Assembly (NCBI RefSeq): GCF_024171695.1
Contig: NZ_JAMTCF010000017.1
Coordinates: 1 to 64,000, forward strand
DNA from: Actinosynnema pretiosum
GTDB lineage: Bacteria; Actinomycetota; Actinomycetes; Mycobacteriales; Pseudonocardiaceae
Reading direction: 5' to 3'
DNA length: 64,000 nucleotides
Shown: one piece after another, positions 55,274 to 64,000 of the stretch
Layout: each line of letters begins with the position of its first letter
Numbering within the stretch: position 1 is the stretch's first letter
The notes under the pieces: model-generated
Database searches by the model: none
Seen by the model: only the letters and a program-made list of their open reading frames with translations
What the model was told of the DNA's origin: nothing
Position numbers and translations under genes: made by a program

Positions 55274-55750
55274 GTGACAACGAGCTTCGAGGCGTTCGCC
55301 GCCGAGCACGTCACCCCGCTGCTGCGCTACGCGACCGCCCTCACCGGCGACCCGCACCTGGCGCAGGACGTGGTGCAGGAGAGCCTCCTGCGCGCGCAGC
55401 AGCGGTGGGACCGCATCGGCGGCCTGACCGCGCCCGGCGCGTACCTCAAGCGCATGGTGACCAACGAGTTCCTGTCGTGGCGGCGCCGGTTGCGGCGGTT
55501 CGCCCCGCTGGCCGACGACATCACCACACCCGACCCCACGACCGCCTACGACAACCGCGACGCGGTGCTGCGCGCCGTCGCCGTGCTGCCGCGCAAGCAG
55601 CGGGCCGCGCTGGTGCTGCGCTACTTAGAGGGCCTGGACGACCCCGCCATCGCGGACGTCCTCGGCTGCTCGCCGGGCACCGTCCGCACCCACGTGTCCC
55701 GCGCACTGGCCACCCTGCGCGTCGACGCCCGAGTGAAGGGGGCGCTGTGA
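55274..55750 (+). CDS. ECF sigma factor, SigE-like family
   Basis: A 158-residue ECF sigma factor. Region 2 is VTPLLRYATALTGDPHLAQDVVQESLLRAQQRW with GAYLKRMVTNEFLSWRRRLRRF. Region 4 is LPRKQRAALVLRYLEGLDDPAIADVLGCSPGTVRTHVSRALATL. GTG 55274 has a GGAGG site 3 bases before. It overlaps the following anti-sigma candidate by 4 bases. Target genes are unknown. Confidence 0.92.
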   Translation: MTTSFEAFAAEHVTPLLRYATALTGDPHLAQDVVQESLLRAQQRWDRIGGLTAPGAYLKRMVTNEFLSWRRRLRRFAPLADDITTPDPTTAYDNRDAVLRAVAVLPRKQRAALVLRYLEGLDDPAIADVLGCSPGTVRTHVSRALATLRVDARVKGAL

Positions 55751-56703
55751 ACGAGCAGATCACGGAGGACCAGCTGCGCGACGCGTTCGGCCACCTCGCG
55801 GACCAGGCTCCGCCCGCCGCGCCCGTGCTGTCCGCGCTGGAGGCGCGCAAGGCGCCGCGCGCGCGCAGGTTCGCGATCGCGGTGGCGGGGCTCGCCTCGG
55901 TGGCGGCGCTCGGCGCGGCGCTGCTGGTGGTGCTCCCGACCACGTCGCCGGACGGGCCCGCCGCGAACCCGCCTTCCCAGTCCACCCAGACCACCCAGCC
56001 CTCCCCGAGCTCCACGCCGTCGCCCCCTCCCGTCGCGACCCTGCCCATGCCGTTCACGCTGATGACCCCACCTGCGGGGATGCGGGAGGTCAGGCGGAGC
56101 TACGGGCCCGGCTGGGCCACCTTCCTGTGGCAGACCGACGACCACAGGTGGGTGCGCTTCGCGTACCACCCCAAGGGGGTCAGCAGGTCGCCCTACGCGG
56201 ACGAGGAGCTGCCCACCAACTACCACTCGGCCATGGGCAGGCCGCTCGACGAGCGGACCGAGGGCGAGGTCAGCACCGACCTGCCGAACCCGGCCAAGGT
56301 GCTGCCGCCGATCCAGGACGCCGTGGCGCCCACGCCCGAGGGGCGGCAGGGTCTGCCGATCGCCCACCCCGACGCGACGATCGGGAACGTCGTCCTGGAG
56401 CGCCCCGCACCGGACCTGATCATCGGCGAGGTGGTGCTGAAGATCGGTGGCGACGACTACCGGGTGGAGTTCGAGCGCCGCCCGACGCCGCTCGGCGGGG
56501 AGGGGATGAACCCCGAGTTGTGGCAGCCGACGCCGGTCAGGGGCCGCACCGGCTACTTCATGAACGGTGAGGCGCTGGTGTTCGACGAGGACGGCTGGAG
56601 CTACACGGTCAGGGGTCCCCGGTTCGGCGACGAGCTGGTCACCGTGGCGAACGGGCTCCAGCTCGCGGGCGGCACCGACCTCGGCTGGCGGGACGGGAAG
56701 TGA
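55747..56703 (+). CDS. Membrane-anchored anti-sigma-like protein
   Basis: A 318-residue protein. A short cytosolic N-terminus (about 1-40, DQLRDAFGHLADQAPP) precedes one TM (FAIAVAGLASVAALGAALLVVL, about 42-63), a Ser/Thr/Pro-rich linker (SQSTQTTQPSPSSTPSPPP) and an exported domain with alternating acidic and aromatic residues. This membrane topology and the 4-base overlap with the sigma gene are typical of an anti-sigma partner. No zinc motif is seen. Its stop precedes hutH by about 150 bases. Confidence 0.78.
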   Translation: MNEQITEDQLRDAFGHLADQAPPAAPVLSALEARKAPRARRFAIAVAGLASVAALGAALLVVLPTTSPDGPAANPPSQSTQTTQPSPSSTPSPPPVATLPMPFTLMTPPAGMREVRRSYGPGWATFLWQTDDHRWVRFAYHPKGVSRSPYADEELPTNYHSAMGRPLDERTEGEVSTDLPNPAKVLPPIQDAVAPTPEGRQGLPIAHPDATIGNVVLERPAPDLIIGEVVLKIGGDDYRVEFERRPTPLGGEGMNPELWQPTPVRGRTGYFMNGEALVFDEDGWSYTVRGPRFGDELVTVANGLQLAGGTDLGWRDGK

Positions 56704-56779
56704 GCCCGCGGTGGTGGACCGGGCGTCCACCACCGCGCCGCTCGCCTTCGGCCGTCCGCACCAGCGCGGAGTCGGGCGC

Positions 56780-56805
56780 GAGGTGTCTGGCATCCCAGAC
56801 ACCTC
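56780..56805. promoter_or_regulatory. Palindromic operator upstream of hutH
   Basis: GAGGTGTCTGG and CCAGACACCTC are perfect complements (11-bp arms) around CATC, about 50 bases before the hutH start. This suits a dimeric regulator; the IclR protein at 54434 is the nearest candidate. Confidence 0.65.
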
Positions 56806-56854
56806 CGCCCGATCTCCGCTCGTGCCGGGGGCCGCCGCAGGTTGTGATGTGCCC

Positions 56855-58366
56855 ATGCAGCACGTCGAACTCGGGCCGAAGGCCCTCACCCGCGACGAGG
56901 TCGCCGCCGTCGCCCGTGGTTCCGCCGCCGTGCGGCTCACCGGTGAGGCGCGCGAGGCCGTCGCCGCCGCGCGGGCCCACATCGAGCGCCTGGCCTCGGC
57001 CGAGCGGCCCACCTACGGGGTGTCCACCGGGTTCGGCGCGCTCGCCGTCCGGCACATCCCGCCGGACCGCCGCGCCGCGCTCCAGCAGGCCCTGGTGCGC
57101 TCGCACGCGGCGGGCGCGGGCCCCGAGGTGGAGCGCGAGGTGGTCAGGGCGCTGGTGCTGCTGCGCCTGCGCACCCTGGCCTCCGGCCACACCGGCGTGC
57201 GCCCGGAGACCGTGGAGGCCATGGCCGCGATGCTGAACGCGGGCATCACCCCGGTGGTGCACGAGTTCGGCTCGCTCGGCTGCTCCGGCGACCTCGCCCC
57301 GCTCTCCGCCGCCGCCCTCGCCCTCACCGGTGAGGGCATGGTGCGCGACGCGGCGGGCGACCTCGTCCCGGCCGCCGACGCGCTCGCCGCCGCGGGCATC
57401 ACGCCGCTGCGCCTGGCCGAGAAGGAGGGCCTGGCGCTGATCAACGGCACCGACGGGATGCTCGGGATGCTGGTGCTGGCCATCCACGACCTGCGTCACC
57501 TGCTCGACGTCGCCGACCTCACCGCCGCGATGAGCGTGGAGGCGCTGCTCGGCACCGACCGGGTGTTCGCCGCCGACCTGCACGCCCTGCGCCCGCACCC
57601 CGGCCAGGGCCGCAGCGCCCAGCGCATGGCCGACATCCTGGCGGGCTCGGAGATCGTGGCCAGCCACCGGGGCCCGGACTGCAACCGGGTCCAGGACGCC
57701 TACTCGCTGCGCTGCTCCCCGCAGGTGCACGGCGCCGCCCGCGACACCGTCGCGCACGCCGAGACCGTCGCCGACCGCGAGCTGGCCTCCGCCGTGGACA
57801 ACCCGGTGGTGCTCGCGGACGGCCGGGTCGAGTCCAACGGCAACTTCCACGGCGCGCCGATCGCCTACGTGCTGGACTTCCTGGCCATCCCGGTCGCCGA
57901 CGTCGCCTCCATCGCCGAGCGCCGCACCGACCGGATGCTCGACGTGAACCGCTCGCACGGCCTGCCGCCGTTCCTGGCCGACGACCCCGGCGTCGACTCC
58001 GGGCACATGATCGCCCAGTACACGCAGGCCGCGATCGTGTCCGAGCTCAAGCGGCTGGCCGTGCCCGCCTCGGTGGACTCGATCCCCAGCTCCGCCATGC
58101 AGGAGGACCACGTGTCCATGGGCTGGTCGGCCGCGCGCAAGCTGCGCAAGGCCGTGGACGGCCTGCGGACCGTGCTCGCCATCGAGTACCTGACCGCCGC
58201 GCGGGCGCTCGACCTGCGCGCCCCGCTCAAGCCCGCCCCCGCCACGGCCGCCGCCGTCGCGAGGCTGCGCGAGGTCGTGCCCGGTCCCGGCCCGGACCGG
58301 CACCTCGCGCCCGAGATCGCCGCAGCCGAGAACATCATCAGGAACGGAGCGCCCCAGTCGTGGTGA
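56855..58366 (+). CDS. hutH: Histidine ammonia-lyase
   Basis: Deaminates histidine to urocanate. It has 503 residues. [11 protein letters not shown] is the entry signature, and [17 protein letters not shown] forms the MIO cofactor with Cys143-Ser144-Gly145 in place of the usual Ala-Ser-Gly. [25 protein letters not shown] and [15 protein letters not shown] are further family blocks. ATG 56855 starts [16 protein letters not shown]; the open frame upstream is not homologous. The palindromic operator is just upstream. It overlaps hutU. Confidence 0.95.
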   Translation: MQHVELGPKALTRDEVAAVARGSAAVRLTGEAREAVAAARAHIERLASAERPTYGVSTGFGALAVRHIPPDRRAALQQALVRSHAAGAGPEVEREVVRALVLLRLRTLASGHTGVRPETVEAMAAMLNAGITPVVHEFGSLGCSGDLAPLSAAALALTGEGMVRDAAGDLVPAADALAAAGITPLRLAEKEGLALINGTDGMLGMLVLAIHDLRHLLDVADLTAAMSVEALLGTDRVFAADLHALRPHPGQGRSAQRMADILAGSEIVASHRGPDCNRVQDAYSLRCSPQVHGAARDTVAHAETVADRELASAVDNPVVLADGRVESNGNFHGAPIAYVLDFLAIPVADVASIAERRTDRMLDVNRSHGLPPFLADDPGVDSGHMIAQYTQAAIVSELKRLAVPASVDSIPSSAMQEDHVSMGWSAARKLRKAVDGLRTVLAIEYLTAARALDLRAPLKPAPATAAAVARLREVVPGPGPDRHLAPEIAAAENIIRNGAPQSW

Positions 58367-60006
58367 CCGCAGCCAGAGGGACCGACCTGACCGCGCGCAG
58401 CTGGCCGACCGAGGCCGCGCTGCGCATGTTCCACAACAACCTCGACCCGGACGTGGCCGAGCGCCCCGAGGACCTGGTGGTCTACGGCGGCACCGGCAAG
58501 GCCGCCCGCGACTGGCCGAGCTTCCACGCCATCAGCCGCGAGCTGGAGCAGCTGGCCGACGACGAGACGCTGCTGGTGCAGTCCGGCCGACCGGTGGGCG
58601 TGCTGCGCACCCACGAGTGGGCGCCGCGCGTGCTCATCGCCAACTCGAACCTGGTGCCCGACTGGGCCGACTGGCCCGAGTTCCGCCGCCTGGAGGCGGC
58701 CGGGCTGACCATGTACGGGCAGATGACCGCCGGTTCGTGGATCTACATCGGCACCCAGGGCATCCTGCAGGGCACCTACGAGACGTTCGCCGCCGTCGCG
58801 GCCAAGCGGTTCGGCGGCACCCTGCGCGGCACGCTCACCGTCACGGCGGGCCTCGGCGGCATGGGCGGCGCGCAGCCGCTCGCGGTCACCATGAACGAGG
58901 GCGTCGCGCTGTGCGTGGAGGTCGACCCGGCGCGGGCGCGCAGGCGCGTGGAGACCCGCTACCTGGACGAGGTCGCCGACGACCTGGACGACGCCGTCGC
59001 CCGCGCGCTCGCCGCGAAGGCCGAGGGGCGCGCGCTGTCCGTGGGGGTGGTCGGCAACGCCGCCGAGGTGCTGCCGGAGCTGCTGCGCCGGGGCGTCGCG
59101 GTGGACGTGGTCACCGACCAGACCTCCGCGCACGACCCGCTGATGTACCTGCCGGTCGGGGTCGGCGTGGACGAGTGGCACGAGTACGCCGCCGCCAAGC
59201 CGGAGGAGTTCACCGACCGGGCCCGCGCGTCGATGGCCGCGCACGTGGAGGCCATGCTCGGGTTCCAGGCGGCGGGCGCCGAGGTGTTCGACTACGGCAA
59301 CTCGATCCGGGGCGAGGCGAAGCTCGGCGGCTGCGAGCGGGCGTTCGACTTCCCCGGCTTCGTGCCCGCCTACATCCGGCCGCTGTTCTGCGAGGGCAAG
59401 GGCCCGTTCCGCTGGGCCGCGCTGTCCGGCGACCCGGCCGACATCGCCAAGACCGACGCCGCGATCCTGGAGCTGTTCCCGGAGAACGAGCAGCTCGCCC
59501 GGTGGATCAAGCTCGCCGGTGAGCGGGTGGAGTTCCAGGGGCTCCCCGCCCGGATCTGCTGGCTCGGCTACGGCGAGCGGCACCGCGCCGGGCTGAGGTT
59601 CAACGAGATGGTGGCGTCCGGCGAGCTGTCCGCGCCGATCGTCATCGGCCGCGACCACCTGGACTGCGGGTCGGTGGCCTCGCCGTACCGGGAGACCGAG
59701 GCGATGGCCGACGGCTCCGACGCGATCGCCGACTGGCCGCTGCTGAACGCGCTGGTCAACACCGCCTCCGGGGCCACCTGGGTGTCGATCCACCACGGCG
59801 GCGGCGTCGGGATCGGGCGGTCGATCCACGCCGGGCAGGTCACCGTCGCGGACGGCACCGAGCTGGCCGCCGCGAAGATCGAGCGGGTGCTCACCAACGA
59901 CCCCGGCATGGGCGTGCTGCGGCACGTGGACGCCGGGTACGACCGGGCGTCCGAGGTCGCGCGCGAGCGCGGGGTGCGGGTGCCGATGGCCGGGGGCGCG
60001 GAGTGA
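58360..60006 (+). CDS. hutU: Urocanate hydratase
   Basis: Converts urocanate to imidazolonepropionate with bound NAD. It has 548 residues. [45 protein letters not shown], the NAD site region [12 protein letters not shown], and [43 protein letters not shown] are clear. [26 protein letters not shown] is the C-terminal block. GTG 58360 and GTG 58363 both overlap the hutH stop; the latter gives the usual GTGA overlap. Confidence 0.95.
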   Translation: MVTAARGTDLTARSWPTEAALRMFHNNLDPDVAERPEDLVVYGGTGKAARDWPSFHAISRELEQLADDETLLVQSGRPVGVLRTHEWAPRVLIANSNLVPDWADWPEFRRLEAAGLTMYGQMTAGSWIYIGTQGILQGTYETFAAVAAKRFGGTLRGTLTVTAGLGGMGGAQPLAVTMNEGVALCVEVDPARARRRVETRYLDEVADDLDDAVARALAAKAEGRALSVGVVGNAAEVLPELLRRGVAVDVVTDQTSAHDPLMYLPVGVGVDEWHEYAAAKPEEFTDRARASMAAHVEAMLGFQAAGAEVFDYGNSIRGEAKLGGCERAFDFPGFVPAYIRPLFCEGKGPFRWAALSGDPADIAKTDAAILELFPENEQLARWIKLAGERVEFQGLPARICWLGYGERHRAGLRFNEMVASGELSAPIVIGRDHLDCGSVASPYRETEAMADGSDAIADWPLLNALVNTASGATWVSIHHGGGVGIGRSIHAGQVTVADGTELAAAKIERVLTNDPGMGVLRHVDAGYDRASEVARERGVRVPMAGGAE

Positions 60007-61178
60007 CCTCGCTGGCCGACCTCGCCGACGTCGGCCGGGACGCCCGGCGCGGCGGGTACTCGCGGCACGGGTTCGACCGGGTCGAGCTGGAGCTGCGCGA
60101 GTGGTTCACCGCCGAGGCGACCGCGCGCGGGCTGGACGTGCGCGCGGACCGCAACGGGAACCTGTGGGCGTGGTGGGGGCGGCCCGGTCCCGGCGCGGTG
60201 GTCACCGGCAGCCACCTGGACTCGGTGCCCGGCGGCGGGGCGTTCGACGGGCCGCTCGGCGTGGTGTCCGCGCTCCAGGCCGTCGACCTGCTGCGGTCGC
60301 GGGGCTTCCGGCCCGCGCGACCGCTGGCGGTGGCGGTGTTCGTGGAGGAGGAGGGCGGCCGGTTCGGCGTCGCGTGCCTGGGCACCCGGCTGATGACCGG
60401 CGCGATCAGCCCCGAGCGGGCCGCCGCGCTCGTCGACGCGGACGGGGTCAGCTTCGGCGACGCCGCCCGCGCGGCCGGGTTCGAGCCCTCGGCGATGGGG
60501 CGGGACGACGCGGCGCTCGCGTCCATCGGGGCGTTCGTGGAGCTGCACGTCGAGCAGGGGCGCGGGCTGACCGTGCCGGTCGGGGTCGCCAGCTCGATCC
60601 TGGCGCACGGGCGGTGGCGGTTCACCTTCACCGGCGAGGGCAACCACGCCGGGGCGACCCTGGTGGAGGACCGGCGCGACCCGGTGCTGCCCGCGTCGGC
60701 GACCGTGCTGGCCGCCCGTGCGGCGGCGCGCGGGGGAGCGCGGGCGACGGTGGGGCGGATCGTGCCGAACCCCGGTGGCACCAACGTGATCGCGTCCTCG
60801 GTGGACCTGTGGCTGGACGCGCGGGCCTCGGACGACGTGACCACGCGGGCCGTGGTCGCCGAGATCGTGGAGGCGGCCGAGCGGGCGGCGGCGGACGAGG
60901 GGTGCGCGGTGCGGGTCACCGAGGAGTCCTACGGGGACACCGTGCACTTCGACGCCGGGCTGCGCGACGACCTGTCGGCGGTGCTCGGCGGGGTCCCCGC
61001 GCTGCCGACCGGCGCCGGGCACGACGCGGGGGTCCTGGCCGGGCACGTGCCGACGGCGATGCTGTTCGTCCGCAACCCGACCGGGGTGAGCCACGCGCCG
61101 GAGGAGTTCGCGGAGGACGCGGACTGCGCGGCCGGGGTGGTGGCGCTGGCGGCGGCGCTGGAGCACCTGGCCGGGTGA
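60003..61178 (+). CDS. M20-family amidohydrolase (allantoate amidohydrolase-like) in the hut operon
   Basis: A 391-residue dinuclear zinc hydrolase. Zn ligands are in [16 protein letters not shown] (His, Asp), [10 protein letters not shown] (Glu) and ELHVEQG (His). The dimerisation lid includes [15 protein letters not shown], and the far ligand is [11 protein letters not shown]. Annotation as allantoate amidohydrolase is by homology, but it sits between hutU and hutF, so N-formylglutamate hydrolysis is more likely. GTG 60003 overlaps the hutU stop. hutF follows after about 158 bases with a hairpin. Confidence 0.9.
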   Translation: MTSLADLADVGRDARRGGYSRHGFDRVELELREWFTAEATARGLDVRADRNGNLWAWWGRPGPGAVVTGSHLDSVPGGGAFDGPLGVVSALQAVDLLRSRGFRPARPLAVAVFVEEEGGRFGVACLGTRLMTGAISPERAAALVDADGVSFGDAARAAGFEPSAMGRDDAALASIGAFVELHVEQGRGLTVPVGVASSILAHGRWRFTFTGEGNHAGATLVEDRRDPVLPASATVLAARAAARGGARATVGRIVPNPGGTNVIASSVDLWLDARASDDVTTRAVVAEIVEAAERAAADEGCAVRVTEESYGDTVHFDAGLRDDLSAVLGGVPALPTGAGHDAGVLAGHVPTAMLFVRNPTGVSHAPEEFAEDADCAAGVVALAAALEHLAG

Positions 61179-61241
61179 GGTCGTGGGGCCTCGGTCCGCC
61201 GGAGGGGCGCGGACCGGGGTTCCCCGGCTGTGGATCTTGGC

Positions 61242-61261
61242 TGGCCGCGTCGTCGCGGCCA
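61242..61261 (+). promoter_or_regulatory. Hairpin between M20 gene and hutF
   Basis: TGGCCGCG pairs perfectly with CGCGGCCA over a TCGT loop. It could attenuate or stabilise the hut transcript; no T-run makes it a weak terminator candidate. Confidence 0.45.
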
Positions 61262-61336
61262 TGCTGGGGGCGGGCTCCGCGGTGGTGCGGGCCGGGCGAA
61301 AGCCGAACCGGGTGAGCGGCAGGAGGCCGATGTGCG

Positions 61337-62626
61337 GTGGTTGGTGATCTCGCGGTGAAGAGCTTCTGGTGCGAGCGGGCCGTCCTGCCCGGCGGGGTCG
61401 CGGCGCGGGTGCTGCTGCGGGTGTCCGACGGGATCATCCGGGAGGTCCGCGAGGTCGACACCATCCCGCTGGGGTCCCAGCGGTTGCACGGGGTGGTGCT
61501 GCCGGGGTTCGCCAACGCGCACTCGCACGCGTTCCACCGGGGGCTGCGCGGGCGCACGCACGGCGGTGGCGGCACGTTCTGGACCTGGCGCGAGCGGATG
61601 TACGAGCTGGCCGGTGAGCTGACGCCGCGCTCCTACCGGCGGCTCGCCACGGCCGTGTACGCCGAGATGGTGGTCGCCGGGTACACCGCCGTGGCCGAGT
61701 TCCACTACCTGCACGCGGGCGGCAACGAGATGGCCGAGGCGCTGCGGGCGGCGGCTCGGGCGGCGGGCATCCGGTTGACCCTGCTGGACACCGCCTACCT
61801 GGCCGGGGGGATCGGGAAGCCGGTCGCCGGGGTGCAGGAGCGGTTCAGCGACGGCAGCGCGGCGGCGTGGGCGCGGCGGTCCGGCGAGCTGGCGCCCGAC
61901 GACAACACGGTCGTCGGGACGGCGATCCACTCGGTGCGCGCGGTGCCGCGCGAGGAGCTGGCCGCCGTCGCGGGCGCGTTCCCGGACCGGCCGCTGCACG
62001 TGCACCTGTCGGAGCAGCCCGACGAGAACCGGGAGTGCCTGGAGGCGTACGGCCTCACCCCGACCGCGCTGCTGGCCGAGGCGGGCGCGCTGGGCGAGCG
62101 CACCACCGCCGTGCACGCCACCCACCTGACCGATGAGGACATCGCGCTGCTCGGCGGCAGCGGGACCGGGGTGTGCCTGTGCCCGACCACCGAGGCCGAC
62201 CTGGCGGACGGCATCGGGCCCGCGCGGGAGCTGGCCGACGCCGGGGTGCGGCTGTCGCTGGGCAGCGACCAGAACGCGGTGGTGGACCCGCTGCTGGAGG
62301 CGCGCGGGCTGGAGCACGGGGAGCGGCTGCGGTCCGGGCGGCGGGGGCGGTTCTCGCCCGCCGAGCTGGTGGCGGCGCTGACCGGGCACCACGCGCTCGG
62401 CAGGCCGGAGGCGGGGCGGATCGAGGTGGGGGCGCCCGCCGACCTGGTGGCGCTGCGGGCGGACTCGCCGCGCACGGCCGGGGCGGAGCCGGAGCAGCTG
62501 GTGCTGGCGGCGACGGCGGCGGACGTGGCGGCGGTCGTGGTCGGCGGGCGGGTCGTGGCGCGCGACGGCGTGCACGAGGAGCTGGGTGACGTGGGCGGGT
62601 TGTACCGGGAGGTGCTGCGGCGGTGA
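61337..62626 (+). CDS. hutF: Formimidoylglutamate deiminase
   Basis: Converts N-formimino-glutamate to N-formyl-glutamate and ammonia. It has 429 residues of the amidohydrolase superfamily. The metal-binding HxH is in [20 protein letters not shown], and family blocks are [54 protein letters not shown] and [21 protein letters not shown]. It starts at GTG 61337 or GTG 61355. Its presence with hutI but no hutG fits the two-step formyl route. Confidence 0.94.
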   Translation: MVGDLAVKSFWCERAVLPGGVAARVLLRVSDGIIREVREVDTIPLGSQRLHGVVLPGFANAHSHAFHRGLRGRTHGGGGTFWTWRERMYELAGELTPRSYRRLATAVYAEMVVAGYTAVAEFHYLHAGGNEMAEALRAAARAAGIRLTLLDTAYLAGGIGKPVAGVQERFSDGSAAAWARRSGELAPDDNTVVGTAIHSVRAVPREELAAVAGAFPDRPLHVHLSEQPDENRECLEAYGLTPTALLAEAGALGERTTAVHATHLTDEDIALLGGSGTGVCLCPTTEADLADGIGPARELADAGVRLSLGSDQNAVVDPLLEARGLEHGERLRSGRRGRFSPAELVAALTGHHALGRPEAGRIEVGAPADLVALRADSPRTAGAEPEQLVLAATAADVAAVVVGGRVVARDGVHEELGDVGGLYREVLRR

Positions 62627-62657
62627 GGGCGTTGTCGACGGCGTGCGGGGGGCTGCG

Positions 62658-63818
62658 GTGAGCGGGACGGCGGTGAGCACGCTGGTCACCGGGATCGGCG
62701 AGCTGACCACGAACGACCCCGAGCTGGGGCGGCTGCGCGACGCGGCGCTGGTGCTCGACGGCGACCGGGTGGCCTGGGTCGGTCCCGCGTCCGGGGCGCC
62801 GGACGCGGACGAGCGGGTGGACGTGTGCGGCCGGGCGGTGCTGCCGGGGTGGGTGGACAGCCACACGCACCTGGTGTTCGCCGGGGACCGGACCGAGGAG
62901 TTCGAGTCCAGGATGGCCGGGCGGCCCTACGCGGCCGGTGGCATCGCGACCACGGTCGCCGCCACGCGGGCCGCGTCGGACGCCGAGCTGGAGGAGGGGC
63001 TGCGGCGGCACGTGGCCGAGGCGGTCGCCCAGGGCACGACGTGCCTGGAGACCAAGACCGGGTACGGGCTGACCGTCGAGGAGGAGCTGCGGGCCGCCCG
63101 GCTGGCCGCGCGGTGGGTGGACGAGGTGACGTTCCTCGGGGCGCACCTGGTGCCGCCGGGGGCCGACGCGGGCGAGTACCTGGAGCTGGTCGCCGGGGAG
63201 ATGCTGGACGCGGTGGCGCCGCACGTGCGGTGGGCGGACGTGTTCTGCGAGGAGGGCGCGTTCGACGAGGCCGGGTCGCGGCGCGTCCTGGAGGCCGCCC
63301 GGTCGCGCGGCCTCGGCCTGCGGGTGCACGGCAACCAGCTCGGCGAGGGACCGGGGGTGCGCCTGGCGGTCGAGCTGGGGGCGGCGAGCGTGGACCACTG
63401 CACGCACCTGTCAGGGGCGGACGTGGAGGCGCTGGCCGGGTCGGGCACGGTGGCGACCCTGCTGCCCGCGTGCGACCTGTCCACCAGGCAGCCGCTGCCG
63501 CCCGCGCGGGCGCTGCTGGACGCGGGCGCGGAGGTGGCGCTGGCGAGCAACTGCAACCCCGGCACGTCGTACACCACGTCGATGGCGTTCGCGGTGACGA
63601 CGGCGGTGCTCCAGATGCGGCTGACCGTGGAGGAGGCGGTGAGCGCCGCGACGGCGGGGGGCGCGCGGGCGCTGCGGCGGACGGACGTGGGGCACCTGGG
63701 GGTGGGCGCGCGGGCGGACGCGCACGTGCTGAACGCCCCGTCGATCACCCACCTGGCTTACCGGCCGGGGGTGCCGCTCACGTGGGCGGTGTGGCGGCGG
63801 GGGGTTCGGGAGCGGTGA
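62658..63818 (+). CDS. hutI: Imidazolonepropionase
   Basis: Hydrolyses imidazolonepropionate to formiminoglutamate. It has 386 residues. The metal site is in [28 protein letters not shown], with [36 protein letters not shown] [36 protein letters not shown] and [18 protein letters not shown] 62658 gives [16 protein letters not shown]; the open frame begins inside hutF. It is the last gene of the hut run in the window. Confidence 0.95.
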   Translation: MSGTAVSTLVTGIGELTTNDPELGRLRDAALVLDGDRVAWVGPASGAPDADERVDVCGRAVLPGWVDSHTHLVFAGDRTEEFESRMAGRPYAAGGIATTVAATRAASDAELEEGLRRHVAEAVAQGTTCLETKTGYGLTVEEELRAARLAARWVDEVTFLGAHLVPPGADAGEYLELVAGEMLDAVAPHVRWADVFCEEGAFDEAGSRRVLEAARSRGLGLRVHGNQLGEGPGVRLAVELGAASVDHCTHLSGADVEALAGSGTVATLLPACDLSTRQPLPPARALLDAGAEVALASNCNPGTSYTTSMAFAVTTAVLQMRLTVEEAVSAATAGGARALRRTDVGHLGVGARADAHVLNAPSITHLAYRPGVPLTWAVWRRGVRER

Positions 63819-64000
63819 AGGAGTGATTCCTGGATATTCCGTTATCACTCCATAAGGTGAATATTCTTTACTGAAATTGCACCCTTTCTGACCTGCTCGG
63901 ACCAATTGTTCCGAGGTCGCCGAACGTGCCCGCCGAAGTGCGGTGTACACCCCTGCTATTCCTCTATAGCTTCACGATGTACCGCACCGTGCTGCTCAGG
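63819..64000. other. AT-rich intergenic end of the window
   Basis: The base composition drops sharply after the hutI stop (GATATTCCGTTATCACTCC, TGAATATTCTTTACTG), in strong contrast to the rest of the window. A small hairpin CTCGGA-N8-TCCGAG lies near 63896-63915, and TATAGC near 63965 resembles a -10 element. It is probably a promoter region for a gene to the right, cut by the window. Confidence 0.5.

Overview
The window is very GC-rich, with strong third-position G/C, frequent GTG/TTG starts and many 4-base ATGA/GTGA overlaps. It encodes actinobacterial hallmark genes: MtrAB-LpqB, WhiB1, a SigR/RsrA redox switch, PdtaS, nickel SOD, SAM-methyltransferase DUF574 and ribosomal protein bL37. 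Gene content and order match a filamentous actinomycete of the Pseudonocardiales (Actinosynnema, Saccharothrix or Lentzea type). That placement is inferred from gene content; no database search was run.

Bases 1-31600 are a core block whose gene set follows the sahH-to-Rv3217 region of Mycobacterium tuberculosis. The order is: ahcY (5' truncated by the window), an XRE regulator replacing intervening genes, tmk-mtrA-mtrB-lpqB, a ComF-type phosphoribosyltransferase, hpf, secA, an Rv3235-like protein, a HAD protein, a TrmH-type rRNA methyltransferase, an APH-type kinase, a wax-ester synthase/DGAT-like protein with DUF6912, a VOC protein, aroA-rsgA, an SRAP/YedK protein with an alpha/beta hydrolase, ybaK, sigR-rsrA, bL37, pdtaS, whiB1 and a lipid kinase. 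Long non-coding stretches rich in tandem and inverted repeats interrupt it, especially 10203-12399, 15443-16097 and 21219-21741.

Bases 31700-43400 are more mixed. They hold a secreted trypsin-like protease, a DUF574 methyltransferase, a DUF5684 membrane protein, a histidine phosphatase, an MrcB_N-DUF3883 protein with a nuclease-like C-terminus, divergent sodN/sodX, a dTDP-sugar 3,5-epimerase, a malic enzyme and a five-PAS GGDEF-EAL protein with a degenerate GGDEF motif.

Bases 43505-49294 are an accessory cluster and the best candidate for an undescribed system. A YbaB/EbfC-like protein and an EspC-like type VII secretion target lead into two tandem copies of a module. Each module has a large WXG-like membrane-active protein followed by a small multi-TM protein with a shared motif. 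One copy carries a compensated double frameshift.

Bases 49330-64000 hold a branched-polyamine-synthase-like methyltransferase-fold protein, an OpuC-type osmoprotectant ABC transporter, an IclR regulator, an ECF sigma/anti-sigma-like pair, and a histidine utilisation operon (hutH-hutU-M20 amidohydrolase-hutF-hutI). A perfect 11-bp-arm palindrome lies upstream of hutH. The operon lacks a recognisable hutG, and the M20 enzyme is the likely replacement.
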